64,000 bases of DNA from JAOUJD01 sp963726405 (GTDB lineage Bacteria; Pseudomonadota; Gammaproteobacteria; Burkholderiales; Burkholderiaceae_F). The notes beneath the pieces are model-generated. The model saw only the letters and a list, made by a program, of their open reading frames with translations, ran no database searches and was not told the origin of the DNA. The translations under genes were made by a program, and so were the position numbers. The DNA is taken from NCBI GenBank assembly GCA_963726405.1, contig CAVSCF010000005.1, positions 310,001 to 374,000 on the forward strand. The letters are read 5' to 3'. Below, in pieces: positions 27,358-36,116 of the stretch (its first letter is position 1; every line of letters starts with the position of its first letter).

Positions 27358-27759
27358 TTACTTCAGGTGCTTGCTGACGTACTTGGTCAGCTCGAACATC
27401 GAAGCCTGGGCCTTGCCGAACAGCGCCTTCAGCTTGTCGTCGGCATTGATCATGCGACGGTTCACGGCGTCCTGAAGCTTGTTCTTCTTGATGTACGCCC
27501 AGATCTTGCTGGTCACTTCCGTACGCGGCATCGGCGTGGCACCGATGATGGCGGCGAGCGGGCCGCTCGGCGTCAGGGGCCTCATGAACGCGGCGTTCGG
27601 CTTGCGCTTGACCTTGACCTTGGCTGCCTTCTTGACGACCGCCTTTTTGACGGCCTTCTTGGCCGTCGCCTTCTTCACGGCCTTCTTGACGGCTTTCTTG
27701 ACCGTCGCCTTCTTCACTGCCTTCTTCGCCGTCTTCTTCGCCGCTTTCTTCGTTGCCAT
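27358..27759 (-). CDS. SWIB/MDM2-domain protein with histone-H1-like lysine-rich N-terminus
   Basis: This 133-residue protein has an N-terminal tail (residues 2-52) of repeated AKKA/VKKA units like histone H1 or AlgP. A SWIB/MDM2 domain follows (59-133; for example RPLTPSGPLAAIIG, SKIWAYIKKNKLQD and KYVSKHLK). The tail should bind DNA nonspecifically; SWIB domains occur in chlamydial topoisomerases and in many Betaproteobacteria. AGGAG eight bases before ATG 27759 decides the start over the earlier in-frame ATG at 27765. It is monocistronic, has a terminator hairpin after it and an unusual promoter region. Confidence 0.93.
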   Translation of the reverse strand: MATKKAAKKTAKKAVKKATVKKAVKKAVKKATAKKAVKKAVVKKAAKVKVKRKPNAAFMRPLTPSGPLAAIIGATPMPRTEVTSKIWAYIKKNKLQDAVNRRMINADDKLKALFGKAQASMFELTKYVSKHLK

Positions 27760-28027
27760 CGACATTTCTCCTAGAGAGTTCGGGTGCCACAGCGACAGCG
27801 TTCTCGAATGAAAACTGCAGAGAGCGCTCTCGTTGCGTGGTCGCGATCCTAAGCCAATCGGAAGCAAATACAAGAGGGAAAAGGCGGTTTTTCAGAGGGA
27901 AATTGCGTGTTCGCAACGCGTTTTCCCTCTGAGGATCGGGCGTCGTGATGGAAAGCGCCCACGAAAGCTGCACAATATTTTGCGATTTTCCCTCTGTGGA
28001 CACAACATGTTGTGCCTCCCGCCGATG
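27760..28027. promoter_or_regulatory. repeat-rich promoter region of the SWIB/H1-like gene
   Basis: This 268-base gap is A+T-rich for the genome. It holds four copies of a 9-10 base motif: AGAGGGAAAA at 27873, AGAGGGAAA at 27894 and the inverted TTTTCCCTCT at 27921 and 27986. There are also perfect palindromes GAGAGCGCTCTC (27820-27831) and CACAACATGTTGTG (28001-28014). Two copies point each way. The motifs look like operator sites for more than one dimeric regulator, but no protein is known to bind them. Confidence 0.6.
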
Positions 28028-30730
28028 TCACGAGCCGCCGGCGGCGCGCTCCAGGTCGGCGAGCATTCGCTCGATGCGCGGCCCGAGTCTTTCGGTCGTC
28101 ACCTGTTCGCGGAAGCGCTCGACCATCAGCGGAAAGGCGAAGGGCGTGGGGCGCGCGAGCAGCCGGTAATGCACCGTCTGATCGCGCATCCGGGAGAGCG
28201 CCTCGCGCAGCCGCTCCAGCTCTAGCTCCTGTTCGAGCACCTCGCGTTCGGCCTGCGCGAGCAGCCTGTTGTCGGCGTCGTACTTGCGGAACACCTCGTA
28301 GAACAGGCTGGAACTTGCCTGCAGCTGCTTCACTGACTTCGGCGCCCCCGGGTAGCCCTGGAAGATCAGGCCGGCCACCCGCGCGACCTCGCGGAAGCGC
28401 CGCTGCGCCAGTTCGCCGGCATTCAGGCTGGCGAGGACGTCCTCGAGAAGGTTCTCCCCGGAAAGCAGCACGTCCCGCCGGCGCTGCCACGCGCCCATCC
28501 AGTCGATGTCGACCGGGGCCAGCAGCTCGAAGCCGTAGTCGTTGATCGCGATCGAGAACGTCGACGGCGTCCCCTGCCCGATCCGGTAGGCGAGCAGCGA
28601 CGCCAGCCCCATGTGCACGTGTCGCCCGGCAAACGGGTAGACGAACAGATGACGCCCCTCGGGCGAGCGCATCGACTCCACCACGAGGGCCGCGCGCGTC
28701 GGAACGACGGACCAGCGCGACTGCAGTTCGATCAGCGGCCTGGCGAGCTGCATCTCCGGACCCTCGAAGCGCCCCGCCACCGCCTCCTCGAACTGGCGCA
28801 GGACCGCGTCGGCCATCTCGTTGGACAACGGCATCTTGCTGCCCATCCAGCGGGGCACGGCGCCGCTGCGTCGCCTGGCCGGCTGCACGTACACCGTCAT
28901 TTCGTGCACGCGAACGAGTTCCAGCACGCGGCCGCCGAACAGGAAGGCGTCGCCCTTCCGCAGCCGGCTGATGAACGACTCCTCGATCGTTCCGACGTTG
29001 CGGCCGTTCATCATCTTCACGAGCATCGTCGCCTCGGCCACGATGGTGCCGATGGACATCCGGTGCCGCTGCGCGACACGCGGGTCCGGCACGCGATAGA
29101 CGCCCGCCTCGTCGCCCACGACGCGGTGATACTCGGGGTACATCCGCAGGGCCTCGCCGCCGCGACCGACGAAGTCGAGCGACCAGTCCCACTCTTCGTC
29201 GGCCAGTTCGCGATAGCTCCACGTGTCACGGACCTCGGCCTTCAGCTCGTCGTCGGTGAATCCGGTGCCCAGAGCGATCGTCACGAGGTGCTGCACGAGG
29301 ACATCGAGCGGCCGCTCGGGCGCCCGACGGGACTCGACGCGTCGTTCGGCGACCGCATGCTGGGCGGCCTTGGCCTCGACGAGCTCCAATGTGTTGGTCG
29401 GGACGAGCGTCACGCGCGACGGCCGACCCGGTGCGTGGCCACTCCGCCCGGCCCGCTGCAACAGGCGCGCCACGCCCTTCGGACTGCCGATCTGGAGCAC
29501 CCGCTCGACGGGCAGGAAGTCGACGCCGAGGTCCAGGCTCGACGTGGCGACGACCGCCTTCAGCCGCCCGTCCTTCAATCCGAGTTCGACCCATTCGCGC
29601 ACTTCCTTCGCCAGCGAACCGTGGTGCAGGGCGATCAGCCCGGCCCAGTCCGGACGCGCCTCCAGGAGCGACTGGTACCAGAGCTCCGACTGCGACCGCG
29701 TGTTGGTGAACACGAGGGTGGTCGATGCGCTCGCGATCTCGTCGATGACGGGCTCGAGCATCTTGATGCCGAGGTGCCCGGCCCACGGAAAGCGCCCGGG
29801 GTCCTCCGGCAGCAAGGTGTCCACGACGATCGTCTTGTCGATGCGGCCCTCGACCAGCACGCCATCGTCGCGGTTCAGCAGGACGTGCATCGCGTGATCG
29901 GTGTTTCCGAGCGTTGCGGACAGGCCCCATACCGGGAGCGCTATTCGCGCTCCCGGTTGGGGCCTTTGCCCCTCATTTGGCCCTCCACCCCCGGCCCCCT
30001 CCTCGAGGAGGGGGACTGCGGCGCTTGGCGCCGCGCGCTGGCGCGCGAAGGCGCGCAGGCGTGCGAGCGCGAGTTGCACCTGCACGCCGCGCTTGGTGCC
30101 GATGAGTTCGTGCCACTCGTCGACGACGACGAGCGCGATGTCGGAGAGCTGCGCGCGGCTGTCGGCGCGCGACAGCATCAGGCTCAGGCTTTCGGGCGTG
30201 GTGATCAGGACTTCCGGCAGCTTCTTCGCCTGCCTGGCGCGCTCGCCGGCCTCGGTGTCGCCCGTGCGAACGGCGACCGTCCAATCGAGGCCGAGGTCGG
30301 CGAGCGGCTCGGCCAGCGCGCGCGCCGTGTCGGCGGCAAGGGCCCGCATCGGCGTGAGCCACAGCAGGCGAAGCCCGCCGCCTCGCACCTCGCCCGCGAG
30401 TGCCCGGTTGAGCAGGGCGAACCACAGCGCGTAGGTCTTGCCGGAACCGGTCGTGGCATGGAGCAGTCCCGAGCGGCCGGCGGCGACGTGGCCCCAGACG
30501 GCGCGCTGGAAATCGAAGGGTTGCCAGCCGTGCGCAGCGAACCAGCCTTCGGCGCTCGGCAGCGCGAGTTGCCGGTGCATCGGTGAGCGCGTCGTCGGCG
30601 AGGTTTTCGCGTCGGCACGCTCCTCGGCGGCCGCGCGCTCGCGCTCGGCCCGCGCCTTCTTCGCGCGCAGCGCCCTTAACTGCGTTCCGACGTTGGGACC
30701 CGGCGGCAGGCCCCGGCGCTCCTCCGACAC
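28028..30730 (-). CDS. ligase-associated Lhr-type DEXH helicase with an in-frame insert
   Basis: This 900-residue protein is an Lhr-family superfamily 2 helicase of the ligase-associated DNA damage response type. Motif I is ATTGSGKT (residues 92-99), motif II is DEWH (204-207), motif III is SATLGN (271-276), and the helicase C-terminal and Lhr-specific domains follow. A 33-residue piece (about 231-263, PLLEEGAGGGGPNEG) between motifs II and III is encoded by palindromic DNA and has no counterpart I know in the family. The frame begins at a GTG at 30730; the ATG at residue 51 (MHRQLALPSAEGW) is a possible later start. Confidence 0.9.
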   Translation of the reverse strand: MSEERRGLPPGPNVGTQLRALRAKKARAERERAAAEERADAKTSPTTRSPMHRQLALPSAEGWFAAHGWQPFDFQRAVWGHVAAGRSGLLHATTGSGKTYALWFALLNRALAGEVRGGGLRLLWLTPMRALAADTARALAEPLADLGLDWTVAVRTGDTEAGERARQAKKLPEVLITTPESLSLMLSRADSRAQLSDIALVVVDEWHELIGTKRGVQVQLALARLRAFARQRAAPSAAVPLLEEGAGGGGPNEGQRPQPGARIALPVWGLSATLGNTDHAMHVLLNRDDGVLVEGRIDKTIVVDTLLPEDPGRFPWAGHLGIKMLEPVIDEIASASTTLVFTNTRSQSELWYQSLLEARPDWAGLIALHHGSLAKEVREWVELGLKDGRLKAVVATSSLDLGVDFLPVERVLQIGSPKGVARLLQRAGRSGHAPGRPSRVTLVPTNTLELVEAKAAQHAVAERRVESRRAPERPLDVLVQHLVTIALGTGFTDDELKAEVRDTWSYRELADEEWDWSLDFVGRGGEALRMYPEYHRVVGDEAGVYRVPDPRVAQRHRMSIGTIVAEATMLVKMMNGRNVGTIEESFISRLRKGDAFLFGGRVLELVRVHEMTVYVQPARRRSGAVPRWMGSKMPLSNEMADAVLRQFEEAVAGRFEGPEMQLARPLIELQSRWSVVPTRAALVVESMRSPEGRHLFVYPFAGRHVHMGLASLLAYRIGQGTPSTFSIAINDYGFELLAPVDIDWMGAWQRRRDVLLSGENLLEDVLASLNAGELAQRRFREVARVAGLIFQGYPGAPKSVKQLQASSSLFYEVFRKYDADNRLLAQAEREVLEQELELERLREALSRMRDQTVHYRLLARPTPFAFPLMVERFREQVTTERLGPRIERMLADLERAAGGS
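29923..30035. repeat. palindromic repeat insert inside the helicase gene
   Basis: The piece contains a large inverted repeat (GGCCCCA and CCGGGAGCGC pairing with GCGCTCCCGG and TGGGGCC, 29923-29964, loop TATTC) and a perfect 20-bp palindrome (CCCCCTCCTCGAGGAGGGGG, 29995-30014). Its translation is the extra PLLEEGAGGGG segment. The length keeps the reading frame, so it looks like a small mobile palindromic unit tolerated in the coding sequence. Confidence 0.6.
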
Positions 30731-30750
30731 TTCGCGTCCTGTCCGGATGA

Positions 30751-30777
30751 AAAAGAAACGCCGCCCGGAGGCGGCGT
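30751..30777 (-). terminator. terminator on the minus strand after the 80-residue gene
   Basis: An 8-bp stem (ACGCCGCC at 30758-30765 with GGCGGCGT at 30770-30777) around a four-base loop is followed on the minus strand by TTTCTTTTTC. It lies 20 bases beyond the stop of the small periplasmic gene and 21 bases before the helicase start, so it likely separates the two transcripts. Confidence 0.85.
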
Positions 30778-30797
30778 CCCGTACATCAAAACCGAGC

Positions 30798-31040
30798 CTA
30801 CTTGATATCGAGCGTCTTCATTGCCTTGGCGAGCGTGTCGACCGACTCCTGATGCTTGCCGGCCTTGTGAAGCGCCTCGCCGTCGGCGCGCTGCTTCTTC
30901 ACTTCCGTCATCTGGGCTTCGGTCAGCTTCGGGTTCTTGGCCATTGCCTCGTCGATCTTCTTCATGTCGGCGGGGCAGTGAAATGCAAACGCAGCCGTCG
31001 AAAACAAGGCCACGGCGGCGGCAAAAGTGATTCGCTTCAT
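30798..31040 (-). CDS. small periplasmic helical protein
   Basis: This 80-residue protein has a signal peptide (MKRITFAAAVALFSTAAFA) and a mature part of about 60 residues that is almost all charged helix (CPADMKKIDEAMAK, VKKQRADGEALHKAGKHQES, DTLAKAMKTLDIK). The lone Cys follows two residues after the cleavage site, without a full lipobox. Such short proteins are common in Betaproteobacteria with no known function. An upstream AGGAG supports the start, and a terminator follows. It does not belong to the repair pair around it. Confidence 0.72.
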   Translation of the reverse strand: MKRITFAAAVALFSTAAFAFHCPADMKKIDEAMAKNPKLTEAQMTEVKKQRADGEALHKAGKHQESVDTLAKAMKTLDIK

Positions 31041-31175
31041 CGTTCGTCTCCTGAGGGGGTTGGAAACCACGCCTGTGGCGGCGCGTGCGGCGAGTCTAAC
31101 GAGGGAAGAACGGGTCGTCAGCATCTTCGCTCGTCCCGAAAATGAGAGCAGCCCGAGACGCCGGATACCCGTGGC

Positions 31176-31825
31176 CTACTTGGCGGCCCCAACGTCCCCC
31201 ATTCCGAGCAAGGCCTCGAGGCTCGCAAGGGTATCCGCTTCGGCGACGGGCTTGTCGTGCCGTCGACGCAGCATCCGGGAAAAGCGCACCGCGATCCTGC
31301 TCTTGTGCCGTCTCGAGCGCTGGATCCCTTCGAAGCCGAGTTCGAAGACGAGCGACGGCGCGACGGTGCGCACGGGACCGAAATGCTCCACCGTCGCGCG
31401 CCGGATGATGTCGCCCACCTGGCGGATCTCCTCGTCGGTCAGGCCGGAGTAGGCCTTCGCGAATGGCGCCAGCACCGGGAAGCCCCCGGGACTGGATCGC
31501 AGCCGGCGCTTCCCCGGCCGCGATGGCGTCGATCACCGCGCGCGCCTCCTCGGCCGTCACCGGCGTGCGATCCCAGACGGCAAACGTGTAGTCGGTGTAG
31601 AGGCTGGCGCGCCGGCCATGGCCGCGTTGCGCATAGACCAGCGCGGCATCCACCGCATACGGGTCGAGCTTCCACTTCCACCAGTTGGCGCGCTCCGCAT
31701 CCTTGATGCGTCCCACCCGATACGTCGATGCGAAGTGCTTGAGCATCAGCCCCTCGACACCGCGCTCGCGGGCGCTCCCTCGCAGTGCCGCGATCTCGCC
31801 CCACGTGGTCGCCATCACGGCCGGC
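31176..31825 (-). pseudogene. remnant of a ligase-associated ATP-dependent DNA ligase (5' lost, +1 frameshift)
   Basis: Only the C-terminal part of the ligase remains. Starting near 31825, the first frame reads TTWGEIAALRGSARERGVEGLMLKHF, NWWKWKLDP and RGHGRRASLYTDYTF, which belong to the end of the adenylation domain and the OB fold. It then breaks at a five-C run at 31483-31487. The other frame continues with LAPFAKAYSGL, FGPVRTV and GIQRSRRHKSRIAVRF to the stop at 31176. The first roughly 300 residues, with the catalytic lysine, are absent. Upstream DNA is unrelated Cys/Gly-rich sequence, so a deletion or rearrangement has removed them. Confidence 0.85.
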
Positions 31826-31869
31826 TCGGCAGCGAAGACGGCTTCCATTACGTGCTGAACTGCACGCAC

Positions 31870-31992
31870 ATGGTGGCGAAGGCCGGTTCCGACGCCTATT
31901 GCGCTTCGCACATCGCATGCGGCGGTGGCTGCGGAGGAGGATGCACCGGCAGCGGCTGCGGCGGAGACGGGTGCGGAGGCCGCGGCGACTAA
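31870..31992 (+). other. possible fragment encoding a Cys/Gly-rich C-terminal tail
   Basis: Next to the ligase breakpoint, the plus strand has a short open frame. From ATG 31870 it encodes 40 residues, beginning MVAKAGSDAYCASHIA and ending in a run of CGGGCGGGC-type repeats, then a stop at 31992. Upstream in this frame the DNA becomes antisense to the ligase. It could be the tail of a truncated Cys/Gly-rich gene, or chance. No family was recognised, so this is a low-confidence item. Confidence 0.25.
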
Positions 31993-31999
31993 CGCTGCC

Positions 32000-33220
32000 T
32001 CACGCCTCGACGCGGCGCGTCGCGACGAAGGTCATGAGTCGCACGACCGAATAGGCGATGCGATAGCCCACGCGCTTCAACCAGCCGCGCTGCGCGAGCG
32101 CGGGAGCGTGGACCGGCGTGGACTCCTGCGCGATCGAGCGCTCGAGTTCGCCACGCAATTGCACGGCGAAATCGCCATCGAACACGGCGATGTTGGCTTC
32201 GCGCGCGAGCAGCAGGCTGTACGGATCGATGTTGCTCGACCCGACCGTCGACCAGACGTCGTCGACCACCGCCACCTTGGCGTGCAGAAAACTCGGCATG
32301 TATTCGTGGATGGTCACGCCCGCCTGCAGAAGCTCGCCGTAGAGCGCCTGCTGCGCGTAGTGCTGCAGGCGGTATTCGACGCGACCCTGCAGCAGCAGGC
32401 GCACGCGAACGCCGCGCGACGCCGCCTCGCACAGGGAGCGCCGAAGGCGGCGTCCCGGCAGGAAGTACGCGTTCGCCAGCAGGATGTCCCGTCGCGCCCC
32501 CTCGATGGCTTCGAGGTAGGCGTGCTCGATCGTGCGCCGGTGGCCGAGGTTGTCGCGCAGCAGCAGGACTGCGCGTACGTTCTCCGGAAGCGGCGAGGAG
32601 AGTTCGACGTAGCGCGGCCGCGTTTCGCCCGGCTGGCGGTCCCCCGCCGAGACGGTCCACCACAGGCGTCGCACGACGAACGCAATCAGGGCGACGAGCG
32701 GTCCCTCGCACGCCACCGCAAAGTCGTAGCGCGGCCCGATGCCGGCGCCGTCGACGCCCGGGTGATGGCGGTCGTCGATGATGTTGATGCCGCCGACGAA
32801 CGCGAGCCGATCGTCGACCAGGGCGATCTTGCGGTGCAGCCGGCGCAGCAGACGGCGCTCGAGCCGCCACCACAGCCCGGGCCGGAAGACGCGGAACCGC
32901 ACTCCGCCTGCCGCAAGCCGCTCGCGCAGCAGCGGCGCGGCCCTCGCGGAGCCGAAGGCGTCGACGAGCACATGCACCGCCACGCCGCGACCGGCGGCCT
33001 CGAGCAGCGCGCCCACCACGCGCTCGCCGACGGCATCGAGCTCGAAGATGTAGGTCTCGAGGTGGATCGACGCTCGCGCCTCGGCGATCGCTTCGAGCAG
33101 CCTGGGGAAGAACTCGGCGCCGCTCCTCAGCAGTTGGACCCGATTGCCGCCGTAGATCAGCGGCCGCGTGGTCAGCGACCGTACCAGCCGGCGTGCTGCC
33201 CAAGGACCGGCCGGGTTCAC
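32000..33220 (-). CDS. clsB: cardiolipin synthase B (phospholipase D superfamily)
   Basis: This 406-residue enzyme belongs to the phospholipase D superfamily and makes cardiolipin or phosphatidylglycerol by transphosphatidylation. Two HKD motifs are intact: HRKIALVDDRLAFVGG (His129, Lys131, Asp136) and HAKVAVVDDVWSTVGSSN (His313, Lys315, Asp320). No long membrane helix precedes them, which fits the ClsB type. The GTG start overlaps the stop of the upstream endonuclease/exonuclease/phosphatase gene (GTGA), a pairing common in Betaproteobacteria where that protein is encoded before clsB. Confidence 0.92.
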   Translation of the reverse strand: MNPAGPWAARRLVRSLTTRPLIYGGNRVQLLRSGAEFFPRLLEAIAEARASIHLETYIFELDAVGERVVGALLEAAGRGVAVHVLVDAFGSARAAPLLRERLAAGGVRFRVFRPGLWWRLERRLLRRLHRKIALVDDRLAFVGGINIIDDRHHPGVDGAGIGPRYDFAVACEGPLVALIAFVVRRLWWTVSAGDRQPGETRPRYVELSSPLPENVRAVLLLRDNLGHRRTIEHAYLEAIEGARRDILLANAYFLPGRRLRRSLCEAASRGVRVRLLLQGRVEYRLQHYAQQALYGELLQAGVTIHEYMPSFLHAKVAVVDDVWSTVGSSNIDPYSLLLAREANIAVFDGDFAVQLRGELERSIAQESTPVHAPALAQRGWLKRVGYRIAYSVVRLMTFVATRRVEA

Positions 33221-34026
33221 TCGACCTCGAGGTCGGCGATCAGCGGCATGTGATCGGAACGCTGGGACCACTCGAGCCCCTTCGGCACGCGCACGTCGTG
33301 CACGTGGAAGCCGCGCACGTAGATGCGATCGAGCATCAGCCACGGCATGACGCTCGGATAAGTGCGGGCCACCGGCGAATGTTTCGCTCCGCGCCAGGGC
33401 AGCAGACGATCCATGAACCGGGGACGCGCCTGCCGGCGATTGAACTCCGCGGCCGCCTCGACGACGTCGAGTTCGTCGTGCATCAACCTGTCCGCAGCGC
33501 GCTGCCAGTCGTTGAAATCCCCCGCGATGATCAGCGGCGCGTCGGCGGGCACCTGGGAGCGGACGAAATCCACGAGGAAGGTCGCCTGCCGAACGCGGCT
33601 GCGCTTGATCAGTCCGAAGTGGGTGTTGATCAGATGGATCTCGACGGATCCGCTGCGCCCCTTGAAGTGCGACACCGCGTGCAGCAGTCCCCGCTTCTCG
33701 AGCGCGTGATCGGAGATGTCGTGGTTCAGGAACACCGGGATCTCGTGGCGCGACACGATCGCGTTGCCGTGGTGTCCATGCGGATACACGGCGTTCATGC
33801 CGTACGCACGATGCAGGTAGCTGCCCGTGCACAGGTAATCGAGCTGCGTGCCCTCGGGATAGCCCTTTCGCTTCGCAAGCCGCTCGTTGCGATCCTGCAC
33901 TTCCTGCAGGAAGACGATGTCGGCATCGATCGCGTTCAGCGCCAGACGGACGTCGTGAATGCGGACCTTGGGCCGCAACCCCATCACGCCCTTGTGGATG
34001 TTGTATGTCGCGACGCGAAGCTTCAT
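33217..34026 (-). CDS. endonuclease/exonuclease/phosphatase-family protein
   Basis: This 269-residue protein has the EEP fold. MKLRVATYNIHKGV (Asn9) and FLQEVQDR (Glu42) carry the metal-binding residues, GDFNDWQ holds the catalytic Asp and Asn, and RSDHMPLIADLEV at the end holds the conserved His. It is not a strong AP endonuclease match and is better described as a phosphodiesterase of unknown substrate, possibly lipid- or nucleotide-related given its place directly before clsB. The start ATG overlaps the end of the lipoprotein gene (ATGA). Confidence 0.9.
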   Translation of the reverse strand: MKLRVATYNIHKGVMGLRPKVRIHDVRLALNAIDADIVFLQEVQDRNERLAKRKGYPEGTQLDYLCTGSYLHRAYGMNAVYPHGHHGNAIVSRHEIPVFLNHDISDHALEKRGLLHAVSHFKGRSGSVEIHLINTHFGLIKRSRVRQATFLVDFVRSQVPADAPLIIAGDFNDWQRAADRLMHDELDVVEAAAEFNRRQARPRFMDRLLPWRGAKHSPVARTYPSVMPWLMLDRIYVRGFHVHDVRVPKGLEWSQRSDHMPLIADLEVE

Positions 34027-35472
34027 GGGGCTGGGCCGGAAGACGGCGCGGGACGCCGCGCGAAGTAGGAGTCGAGAAGCATCGGATCGTCGAAGTGGCG
34101 CCGGCCGACGAACGCGGTCGCGTGGCGCCCCCACTGTCGCAGCTGGCCGGCGGACTCGATACCCATCGGCCAGAAGAAATAGCGTTCAATGCGTTCGCTG
34201 CCGGCCATCAGGCCGTCGCTGCCATAAGCACTCCGTGTGCCGCCGCCCGCCTTCGGAAGCACCGTGAGCCGGCGCTCGCCATCCAGACGGTACCGGACGC
34301 CGGACCCGCCTCGGCGGTCGAAGGACACGCGCTGCAGATAATGCGTTCCCGACTCGACGCGCAGCACGGCCACCTTGTCATCGGCCGGCACCGCCAGCGA
34401 CTGCGGAGCGAACATGCCCTCGTCGAGCGAGTCTTTGGCCGGTCGCGGCAGGACGCGATCGGTCGGGAAGAACAGGTGATAGCAGCCGCAGGGATGAATG
34501 CTGTCGTAGACGAGCGGCGTGCCGTCGGCGTCCAGCGTCACCCGCCAGACGATGCCATCGAGATGGCCGGCAAGCGTGTCGAGCGGGCCGCGTGCAGGCC
34601 GCTCCGTGAAGAAGAACGTATAGACCAGTTGAATGTGCGGCTTGCCCTCCAGCAACGCGTACGCGACGCGCGCATACGCGACGGGGGCCGCAGTGTCGAC
34701 GATGGGCCGGTCCGAATCATCGAGGACGACCGTGCCAGGCTGGTCGAACGGACCCGCGACGTCGATCTCGAGGACCGGAGCGTGCCGCTGCAGCAGGGCG
34801 TTGCGGTCGAAGGCCGACAGTCGCGGGACCCCGAGCGCATCCACCGGCATCGGAAGTGCGACGGCCGGTACCGGTCCGGCCAACTCGAAGCGCACCAACC
34901 GGCCATGCACCGGCAACTGCGTCAGCGGCGTGGAGAAAGACGGTCTTTGTCTCTTCCTGCCAGCGCCCGATGCCCGCCGCGAAGGCGAGCCGGGTCAGCG
35001 GATAGAGTCCGACGGCACGCAATGCCGTGCTGTAGTCGTCCGGGACCCGCGCCCGGGAGTGCAACTGAGCGGACAACGCCATGTCCTCGCTGGCAAGAAG
35101 GACGCGGCAACGGGCGAGATCGTCCCCCGGCAGACCGGCGTTGGCGAGTTCGGTCGCACGGCCCGCGTCGTCGAGTTCCGCCAGGCGCTTCAGCCACGCG
35201 GCACGCTGCGGTTCGCCGGCAGCAACGCGATCGACAAGCGCCGCGCTGAAGCGATCCACGCGAAGGTACGGAAAGCCGTCGATGCGGTGCGTCTCCGCAT
35301 CCCGCACGTCCGCGCGGTCCACCTGCCGGTCGAGATCGGCAAACAGGCGCGCGCAGTAGCCGACGTCGTCGTCGCGCAGCAGGTGCGTGGCGATCGGCTC
35401 GCTGGCGTACGGATCGACCGCCGCGCATCCGCTCGCGGCGAGAATCAGGACGAGCGCGAGCAGGCGCCACAT
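34023..35472 (-). pseudogene. lipoprotein of about 480 residues, broken by a +1 frameshift near 34937
   Basis: The first frame (from 35472) starts with MWRLLALVLILAASGC, a lipobox ending at a Cys, and reads to RWQEETKTV. It is then lost at a TTT run (plus-strand AAA, 34936-34938). Removing one T makes it continue as FSTPLTQLPVHGRLVRFELAG to the stop at 34023. Segments such as VWRVTLDADGTPLVYDSIHPCGCYHLFFPTD occur in the second part. The joined protein has no family I recognise. It lies between the SRPBCC gene (overlapping stop and start) and the EEP gene. The lesion may be an assembly error. Confidence 0.75.
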
Positions 35473-36116
35473 CACCGTGTCCCGGTCACCGAGGTCAGTA
35501 CGCGCTGGCGCCGCTCGATCTCGCTCAGCATCGCCTCGAAATGGCGCCGCAATCCGTGCTCGACGACACGCCTGCCGAACAGCGAGTCGATGAGCTCCGG
35601 CAGCATGTCGCCGAGCCCGAAGCGCGCGTCATAGTCGACGCGCACCCCGCCCGTGGGCGCAGGCAGCGGAGTCAGCCGGTATTGCGACGACACCGACTTC
35701 AGCGTCGGTTCCTCGGCCCCAACGTTCCCCGGTTCCGTCCGCGCGACCACCCGCTGGTAGGGGTCGTGCTGGACGGCGAGCCGCACGCGCACGGGCATCT
35801 CGAAGAACATCAGCCGGAAGGCGCCGACGTGCTCGACGATCAGGCGATTGCCGTCGCGCAGCACCACGTGGGACCGCTGGATGTCCGGCACGAATTCGTT
35901 CAGATGATCGTAGTCGGTCAACGCGTCCCACGCGACGCGCTGGTCGGCCGCGACACGGCCGCTCGCGTGCACCACGTAGATGTCGCCGTCGCGCTGCACG
36001 TCGACGATGGTTTCGGCTTGGGCCCCCGTGCCGAGGAGGCTAGCCAGCGCGAGCGCGGACAGCCAGTTCGCGAATCGCCGCCGCGTTGGTCCACGAGAAG
36101 CACGCGTCCGCGGCAT
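35472..36116 (-). CDS. exported SRPBCC/START-like lipid-binding protein
   Basis: This protein of about 214 residues has an Arg-rich start and a hydrophobic segment (FANWLSALALASLLGTGAQA) that looks like a signal peptide, then an SRPBCC domain. VAWDALTDYDHLNEFVPDIQ is the typical beginning, and YRLTPLPAPTGGVRVDYDARF and a final long helix (EHGLRRHFEAMLSEIE) follow. Such domains bind hydrophobic ligands; the ligand is unknown. The start at 36116 overlaps the nudB end by 77 bases in another frame, which is longer than usual but is needed for the signal peptide. The stop overlaps the next start. Confidence 0.78.
   Translation of the reverse strand: MPRTRASRGPTRRRFANWLSALALASLLGTGAQAETIVDVQRDGDIYVVHASGRVAADQRVAWDALTDYDHLNEFVPDIQRSHVVLRDGNRLIVEHVGAFRLMFFEMPVRVRLAVQHDPYQRVVARTEPGNVGAEEPTLKSVSSQYRLTPLPAPTGGVRVDYDARFGLGDMLPELIDSLFGRRVVEHGLRRHFEAMLSEIERRQRVLTSVTGTR

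Noticed and set aside
28613..30586. 657-residue open frame on the plus strand opposite the Lhr helicase
   Set aside because: It is antisense to clear helicase motifs and has no domain or sensible start context of its own.
33221..34189. a 729-residue clsB frame extending upstream to 34189
   Set aside because: The extra N-terminal part is antiparallel noise over the EEP gene. The GTG at 33220 overlaps the EEP stop and starts the real protein.
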